Below are positions 52,451 to 61,400 of a DNA stretch of 64,000 nucleotides, in pieces (position 1 is the first letter of the stretch; each line of letters opens with the position of its first letter). Made by a program: the position numbers and the translations under genes. Origin of the DNA: Mycolicibacterium sp. P1-5 (GTDB lineage Bacteria > Actinomycetota > Actinomycetes > Mycobacteriales > Mycobacteriaceae); the NCBI RefSeq assembly GCF_008329565.1, contig NZ_NPKT01000022.1, positions 1 through 64,000 of the forward strand, given 5' to 3'. A model generated the notes under the pieces. The model did no database searches, was not told the DNA's origin, and saw only the letters and a list, made by a program, of their open reading frames with translations.

Positions 52451-55400
52451 GCTCCGGTTCCCGTCGTCACGACGCCGAGCTCCGCGGGCAGTATGCGGAT
52501 AGCTGATGTCCTGCCGCTGACTCCGCTGCAGCAGGGGTTGTTCTTTCACGCCAGCGCAGCATCGGGTGGCGATCATGTGTATGCGGTGCAGCTGTATGTC
52601 GGTCTGAGCGGTCCGTTGGATGCTGAGCGGTTGCAGGCTGCGGTGCAGGCGGTGGTGGCTCGGCATCCGAATCTGGCGGCTCGTTTTTCGCAGAAGTTCG
52701 CCGAGCCGGTGCAGGTGATTCCGGCTGATCCGGTGGTGCCCTGGCAGCATTTCGAGCTCGATGGTTCCGGCCGCGATGTCGAGGAACAGGTAGCTCAGAT
52801 CTGCGCGGCTGAGCGTGCTGCGGTGTGCGAGTTGGCTAATGAGCCGGTATTCCGTGCAGTGTTGATCCGAACCGCGGCCGACCGGTATCAGTTCGTACTC
52901 ACCAACCACCATATTGTCTTGGACGGGTGGTCGTTGCCGATCCTGTTGGGGGAGGTGTTCGCGAGCTACTACGGGCAGCGGCTGGCGCCGGCCCCGCCGT
53001 ACCGCCGCTTCGTTTCCTGGCTGGCCGGCCGTGACCTCGACGCGGCTCGGGCGGCATGGCGCGCGGTGATGATCGGTTTCGATACCCCGGCACTGGTCGG
53101 TACTGCGGGACGAGAGCCCGGCGTCCGCGACATCGCCTCGTTCCACTTGTCCGAAAAGACCACCCGGGCGCTGGGTGAACTGGCGCGCTCGTGTCACACG
53201 ACCGTCAGCACCGTGTTGCAGGCGGCCTACGGGCGGGTGTTGATGATGCTGACCGGTCAGCGCGACATCGCCTTCGGCACCACGGTTTCGGGCCGCCCCG
53301 ATGAGATATTGGGTGCAGAGGCGATGGTGGGCCTGCTGATCAACACCGTGCCGGTGCGGGCCCGCATCACTGCGGCGACCACGACCGCCGATCTGCTCGA
53401 CAAGTTGCAGAGCGACTACGCGCATACGCTGGATCACCAGCACTTGGCGCTCACCGAGATTCATCGCGTCACGGGCCGTGACCAGCTCTTCGACACGTTC
53501 TTTGTCTACGAGAATTACCCGATCGACGCGGCCAGGTTGTCGGGCGGCGATGGGTTGTCCGTCACGGCCTTCTCCCATCACGAAACAAACCACTATCCGC
53601 TCGCGGTACAGGCGATTCCGGGCGATGAGCTGACCCTGCGCGTCGAGTACGACACCGCGGTGTTCGACACCGCGGGTATCGACGCACTGATCGATCGACT
53701 CAAGCATGTTGTGGCCGCGATGATCGACGACCCGACCAGAAGTCTGTCGTCGATCGATGTCCTCGACGGTGTGGAGCACGACCGGCTCGCGGTGTGGGGC
53801 AATCGGGACGGGCTCACCGAGCAGCTGAGCACGCCGCTGTCGATCCCAACACTTTTCGCAGCGCAGGTGGGTCGAGTCCCCGATGCGGTAGCGCTCAGCT
53901 ACGGCGAGCAAGCATGGACCTATCGCCGGCTCGATGAGACGTCGAACCGGTTGGCGAACCTGCTGGCGACTCGCGGCGCGGCCCCCGGCCGGCGGGTGGC
54001 GTTGCTGTTGCCGCGGTCGGCCGAAGCGATCGTTGCGATCCTGGCGGTCTTGAAGACAGGCGCGACCTATGTCGCCATTGATCCGGCGGTTCCGGCGGCG
54101 CGCATGCAGTTCGTGCTCGACGATGCCGCGCCCGTCGCAGCGATCACCAACTCCGAACTGCGCCCGCGCCTCGACCGGCGCGACATGCTGATCATCGATT
54201 TCAGCGACCCTGCCGTCGACAGCCAACCCGCGACCGCGTTGACGGGTCCTGAGCCTGATGACATCGCGTACATCATCTACACGTCCGGCACCACAGGAAC
54301 GCCCAAGGGCGTGCCGATCCCGCACCAGAACGTCACTCGTCTTTTGGGCGCGCTCGCAGCCGACATGGATTTGGCGGATCAGGTGTGGACCCAATGCCAT
54401 TCACTGGCGTTCGATTTCTCGGTGTGGGAAATCTGGGGCCCGCTGCTCTATGGCGGCCGGGTGGTGGTGGTACCGGACGTGGTGGTCCGCTCGCCGGCAG
54501 ATTTCCACGCCTTGTTGGTGTCCGAGCGGGTAGAGATCCTGAGTCAAACCCCGTCGGCGTTCTATGCACTGCAGAGCGCCGACTCGCCCGAAGCTGACGA
54601 TCTGGCGCTCAAAGCCGTGGTGTTCGGCGGCGAAGCGCTTGAACCGCAACGCCTTCGGACCTGGCTGCAGAATCACCCGGGATCGCCGCGGCTTATCAAC
54701 ATGTACGGCATCACCGAGACCACCGTGCACGCGTCGTTCCGGGAGATCACCTCGGGTGACACCGACAGTGCGGTCAGCCCGATCGGGCGGCCCCTGGCCA
54801 ATCTGGGCTTCTTCGTGCTCGACAGCTGGTTGCAGCCCGTCTCCGCCGGCGCGGTCGGCGAACTGTACGTCGCGGGCTCGGGACTGGCCTACGGCTATGT
54901 CGGCCGGGCCGGCTTGGCGGCCGCCCGGTTTGTTGCATGCCCGTTCGGGGCGCCGGGCGCGCGCATGTATCGCACGGGCGACCTGGTGCGTTGGACGGCA
55001 GACGGTGAACTCGAGTACATGGGCCGCGCCGACGAGCAGGTCAAGATCCGCGGCTACCGCATCGAACTCGGCGAAATCCAGTCCGCCCTGGGCGAAGTGG
55101 ACGGCGTCGACCAAGCCGTCGTGATCGCCCGTGAGGACCGACCCGGTGACAAGCGGCTGGTCGCTTACATCACTGGGGCTGCGGATCCGGCTGAGGTGCG
55201 TGAGGCCGTGGCTGCGCGGCTCCCCGCCTACATGATTCCTTCCGCCGTCGTCGCGATCGGAATGCTGCCGCTGACGGTCAATGGCAAGCTCGACACGCGG
55301 GCACTCCCGGCACCCGGGTATCAGGACGTCGATTCCTACCGGGCCCCCGGCGACGTCGTCGAGGAGCACCTGGCGGGAATCTTCGCCCAAATTCTCGGGC

Positions 55401-58400
55401 TGGAGCGCGTCGGGGTGGACGAGTCGTTCTTCAATCTCGGCGGTGACTCGCTGTCAGCGATGCGGCTGATCGCGGCAGTCAACAGCGGTCTGAATACGAA
55501 TCTTTCGGTGCGAACGTTGTTCGAGGCGCCCGCCGTCGGCCAGTTGGCAGCCTTGATCAGTGGACAACACGGCCGCCCGAAACAAATGACCACGGGGGAC
55601 GCGCCGACAGTTGTCACCGCCACGAACGTCTCAGCCGGTTCCAGTGGCAGTGTGCGGATAGTCGATGTTCTGCCGCTGACTCCGTTACAGCAGGGGTTGT
55701 TCTTTCACGCCAGCGCGGCGGCGGGTGGCGATGATGCGTATGCGGTGCAGCTTTATGTGAGTTTGAGTGGTCCGCTGGACGCCGAGCGTCTGCAGTCGGC
55801 GGTGCAGGCGGTGGTGGCTCGGCATCCGAATGTGGCGGCCCGGTTCTCGCAGAAGTTCGCCGAGCCGGTGCAGGTGATCCCTGCCGATCCGGAGGTGCCA
55901 TGGCAGTATCTCCAGCTCGACGCTGTCCGTGGTGGTCTCGAGGATCAGATCGCGCAGGTGTGCAAGGCTGAGCGTCTTGCGGTGTGCCAGTTGGCAAATG
56001 AGCCGGTATTACGGGCTGCCTTGATTCGGACCGCAGCCAACCAGTACCGGTTTGTCTTGACTAACCATCACATTGTGCTGGATGGGTGGTCGCTGCCGAT
56101 CCTGTTGGGCGAAGTGTTCGCAAGCTATTACGGGCAGCGGTTGCCTCCGGCTGCACCGTATCGGCGGTTCGTGAGTTGGCTGGCCGCACGTGATTTGGAT
56201 GCCGCCCGGGCGGCGTGGGGTGCAGTGCTGGCCGATTTCGAGACCCCGACGATGGTCGGTCCCGCTGGCCGGGTAAAGGTCGGCGTTCGTGGCATTGCCT
56301 CGTTCGCGATGTCCGAGCAGACTACGAAATCACTTGGCGAGTTGGCCCGTTCGTGCCAAACGACGGTCAACACGGTGTTGCAGGGCGCCTATGCGCGGGT
56401 ATTGATGTCCCTGACGGGACACAGCGATATCGCGTTCGGCACCACGGTGTCGGGCCGTCCCGATGAGGTTTTGGGTGCGGACTCGATGGTGGGTCTGCTG
56501 ATCAACACGGTGCCGGTACGGGTCAGGATCGACGCATCGGCCACGACCATAGATGTACTGGGTCAGCTGCAAAAGGACCATGCTCGGACGCTGGACCATC
56601 AGCACTTGGCGCTCAGCGAGATTCATCGGGTGACCGGACAGAACTATCTGTTCGACACGTTCTTCGTCTACGAGAACTATCCAATCGACGCGGCCAGGTT
56701 GTCGGGCAACGACGGATTGGAAGTCACGGGGTTCGCGCACCACGAGACCAATCACTACCCGCTGGCGGTACAGGCCATCCCGGGCGATGAGCTGACATTG
56801 CGGGTCGAGTACGACACCGACGTGTTCGATGCCGCCGCCATCGAAGCATTCATCGAACGACTCACACGTGTCGTGGCCGCCATGATCACCGATCCGGGCC
56901 GGCCGCTGTCGGCGATCGAACTGCTCGACGACGCCGAGCAGGCCCGAGTCGAGCAGTGGAGCAACCGGGGCGCTCTGATAAAGCCCGTGCCCACCGGATC
57001 GATTCCGGCGTTGTTCGCCGCACAGGTGGCGCGCGCTCCGGAGGCGGTGGCGCTGACGTGCGGTGAGCATTCGCTGACCTACCGGGAGCTGGACGAAGTC
57101 ACCAACCGGCTCGCGCATCTGTTGGCTGGCAGGGGTATTGGGCCGGGTCGGCGGGTGGCGCTGTTGATGCCGCGTTCTGTTGAGGCGATCGTGTCGATCC
57201 TGGCGGTGCTGAAAACCGGCGCGGCGTACGTGCCGATCGACCCGTCTGCTCCGGCGGCGCGTATGCAGCTGATGCTGGGTGACGCCGAGCCTGCCGCGGC
57301 GATCACCACCGCGGAACTGGCCGGGCGGCTGGCCGGCCACTCCATGCCGATCATCGACGTCGACGACCCCGTAGTCGCAAGCCAGCCCGGCACCCCGCTG
57401 CCAGGACCCACTCCTGACGACATTGCATACCTGATCTACACATCGGGCACCACCGGTGTACCCAAAGGCGTTGCCATCACTCACCAGAACGTCACCCAGC
57501 TGCTCGCCGCCATGGACACCCAGATCGATATGGCGCAACAGGTGTGGTCGCTCTGGCATTCGCTGGCCTTCGACGTCTCGGTCTGCGAGATGTGGGGCGC
57601 GCTGCTGTACGGCGGGCGACTCGTGGTGGTGCCGGAGTCGGTGGCCCGTGCGCCCGAGGAGTTCCACGCCCTGTTGGCCGCTGAGCAGGTCACCGTCCTG
57701 TCGCAGACACCGTCGGCGTTCTACGCTCTGCAGACCGCCGATGCGCTGCAGCCCGAATTCGGCCGTGTGCTCGCACTGCGCACGGTGATCTTCGCCGGCG
57801 AAGCGCTTGAGCCACAACGGCTTCAAACCTGGCACGACAACCACCCGGACTCACCGCGGCTGTTCAACCTCTACGGCACCACCGAAACCACAGTTCACGC
57901 GTCGTTCCGGGAGATCGTGCAGGCAGACGCCGGTACCGATGCCAGCCCGGTTGGTGGTCCGCTGGCGGACCTCGCGTTCTTCGTACTCGATCAGTGGCTG
58001 CAGCCCGTATCCGCCGGCGTCGTCGGCGATCTGTATGTCGCTGGGCCGCAAGCTGGTCTGGGCTATTGGCGACGGCCCGGCTTGTCGTCGTCACGCTTCG
58101 TCGCCTGCCCGTTCGGGGCGCCAGGGATGCGGATGTATCGCACCGGGGATTTGGTGTGGTGGGGCTCCGATGGCGAGTTGCGGTACGTGGGCCGTGCCGA
58201 CGAGCAGGTCAAAATTCGCGGGTACCGCATCGAACTCGGCGAAGTCCGTTCGGTGCTGGCGGGAGTGGCCGGAGTCGAGCAGGCGGTGGTGATAGCCCGC
58301 GAGGACTGCCCCGGTGAGAAGCGTCTGGTTGGCTACATCACCGGGACGGCCGAACCCGCCGCCGCACGTGCGGCGCTGGCCGAGCGACTGCCCGAGTACA

Positions 58401-61400
58401 TGGTTCCGGCGGTGATCATGGTCATCGACGCCCTGCCGCTGACCGTCAACGGCAAGCTCGACCGGCGCGCCCTGCCGGCACCGGAGTTCTCCGACGCCGA
58501 TTCCTACCGCGCGGCGTCGACACCCGTCGAAGAGATCCTGGTCGGCGTGTACCTCAACGTGCTGGGTGTGCAGCGCGTCGGGGTGGACGACTCGTTCTTC
58601 GATCTGGGCGGGGATTCGCTGTCGGCGATGCGGCTGATCGCTGAGGTCAACACCGGCATGAACACCAGGCTGTCGGTGCGCACGCTGTTCGAGGCACCTT
58701 CGGTGGCCGCGTTGGCGCTACGCATAGCCGCCGAGGACGATCGATTGCAGCCGCTGGTGCCGATGGAGCGTCCCCCGGTCATCCCACTGTCGTTCTCGCA
58801 GAACCGGTTGTGGTTCCTCGACCAGCTGCAGGGACCGTCAGCGACCTACAACATGGCGGTCGGTTTGCGGCTGCACGGTCACCTCAATGTCGAGGCTCTG
58901 GGTGCGGCACTGGCCGACGTGGTGGGCCGCCACGAAAGCCTGCGCACGACATTCGCGGCGCCCGACGGCGTTCCCCGCCAGGTGGTGGTACCCACCGAGC
59001 AGGCCGACTTCGGCTGGGACGTCGTCGATGCGGCCGGCTGGACACCGGCAGAACTGGACGAGGCTGTCGCCGCTGTCGGGCTTCACACATTCGATCTGGC
59101 CGCCGAAATTCCGATGCGGGCGCGCCTGTTTCGGATCAGCGACGTCGAGCACGTAGTGGTGGCGGTGGCACACCATATCGCCGCCGACGGACTGTCGATG
59201 GGCCCGATGGTGCGTGATCTGGGCGTGGCCTACGTCTGCCGAAGCGCGGGGCTGGACCCAGTCTGGGCCGAACTGCCGGTCCAATACGTCGACTACACGT
59301 TGTGGCAACGCGCGCAGTTCGGCGACCTCGAGGACAGCAACAGCCTCATCAATGCGCAGCTGGCGTACTGGCAGGACGCGCTGGCCGGTATGCCCGAACG
59401 ACTGCAGCTGCCGACTGACCGGCCGTACCCGCCTGTGGCGGACCAGCGCGGCGCCACCGTCTCGTTGCAGTGGCCCACCGAGTTGCAGGAGCGGATCACC
59501 CAGGTGGCCCGCGAGCACAACGCGACCAGTTTCATGCTGGTCCAGGCGGCCCTTGCGCTGCTACTGGGCAAGCTCAGCGCGAGTTCGGATGTGGCAGTGG
59601 GCTTCCCGATTGGGGGCCGGCGCGACCCCGCCCTCGACGACCTGATCGGGTTCTTCGTCAACACCCTGGTGTTGCGAGTCGATGTCGGCGGCGACCCCAC
59701 CGTCGCCGATCTCTTGGCCCAGGTCCGGACCCGCAGCCTGGCCGCCTACGAGCATCAGGACGTGCCCTTCGAGGCGGTCGTCGAGCGGATCAACCCCACT
59801 CGATCGCTCAACCATCACCCACTGGTCCAGGTGATGCTGGCATGGCGCAGCATGCCGGGGGAGACCAGCGAGGACATCGCGATGGCCCTGGGTGATCTGC
59901 AGGTCACGCAGCTCCCACTCGACACCCACACGGCCCGTGTCGATCTCGCGTTCTCGCTGAGCGAACGCCTGAGCCACGGCGGCCAGCCCTCCGGGATCGA
60001 TGTGCTGGTCGAATTCCGCACCGACGTCTTCGACGCCGCCTCCATCCAGACGCTGGTCGAGCGGCTGCAGCGAGTCTTGATGGCGATGACGGCCGACCCG
60101 GCCCGCCGGGTGTCGTCGATCGATGTGCTCGACTCCGCCGAGCATGCCCGCCTCAACGAGATCGGCAACCGCAGGGTATTGACCCGACCCGCCCGGGCGG
60201 CGGTGTCGGTCCCAGAGTTGTTTGCTGAGCGGGTATCTCGTGCACCCCAGGCCGTTGCGCTGACGTCTGGCGATGTCTCGATGAGCTACCGGGAGCTGGA
60301 TGAGGCGGCAAACCGGTTTGCGCGCTTGCTGTCCGCCCGTGGTGTCGGTGCGGGCGACTGTGTGGCGTTGCTCATGGACCGGTCTGCCGATGCCGTCGTC
60401 GTCATGCTGGCCGCACTGAAAGTAGGGGCGGCGTACCTGGCGATCGATCCGGCGTTGCCCGAAACCCGGATCGAGTTCATGCTCGGCGACGCCGCACCGG
60501 TCGCCGTCGTCACCACGGAAGCCCTGCGGCTGCGCCTCGACGGACACGATGTCGCGGTCATCGACATCGACGACTCGGCGGTGGATCATCAGTCCAGCGC
60601 GGCGTTGCCGGCACCGGACCCAGACAATATCGCATACCTCATCTATACCTCGGGTACGACAGGAACACCGAAAGGTGTGGCACTGAGCCATCGCAACCTG
60701 GCTCATCTGGCTGCTTCGGCACACCCGGCGCTTCCCGCCGAGCAGGTGTGGACGCAGTGCCACTCGTACGCGTTCGACTTCTCCGTCTGGGAGATCTGGG
60801 CGGCGCTGCTGGGTGGCGGGCGGCTGCTGGTGGTGCCCGAGACGGTGGTTCGCTCGCCCGAGGACTTCCACGCGTTGTTGGTGAGCGAACACGTCAACGT
60901 GCTCACCCAAACGCCGTCGGCGGTGGCCGCACTGCGTCCACAGGGCTTGGAGTCGGTGGCACTGCTCCTCGGCGGTGAGGCGTGCCCGCCCGAAGTGGTG
61001 GAACAGTGGGCGCCGGGCCGGGTGGTGATCAATGCCTACGGACCCACCGAAGTCACGGTGTACGCGTCGATGACCGCACCCTTGGTCGTCGGCGCCGAGG
61101 TGCCGATCGGTGCTCCGCCGCCGACGGTGGCCTTGTTCGTCCTCGACGAGCGGTTGCAGCCAGTGCCGGAAGGTGTTGTCGGCGAGTTGTATGTGGCTGG
61201 CCACGGTGTTGGGGTGGGCTATGTCGGGCGGACTGATCTGACGGCTTCGCGGTTCGTGGCGTGCCCGTTCGGTGAGCCCGGCAAGCGCATGTATCGGACC
61301 GGGGACCTGGTGCGGTGGCGCGCCGACGGGCAATTGCAATATCTCGGCCGAGCCGACGAGCAGGTGAAGATCCGCGGTTACCGGATCGAGCCCGGCGAGA

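Noticed and set aside
52424..54400. A long open frame (658 codons) on the minus strand within NRPS 2
   Set aside because: It is antisense to a clear C-A-PCP module; similar long minus-strand frames lie opposite other modules (46933-48408, 56330-57844, 59561-61339). High-GC coding DNA with third-position bias gives such mirror frames. No protein family resemblance.
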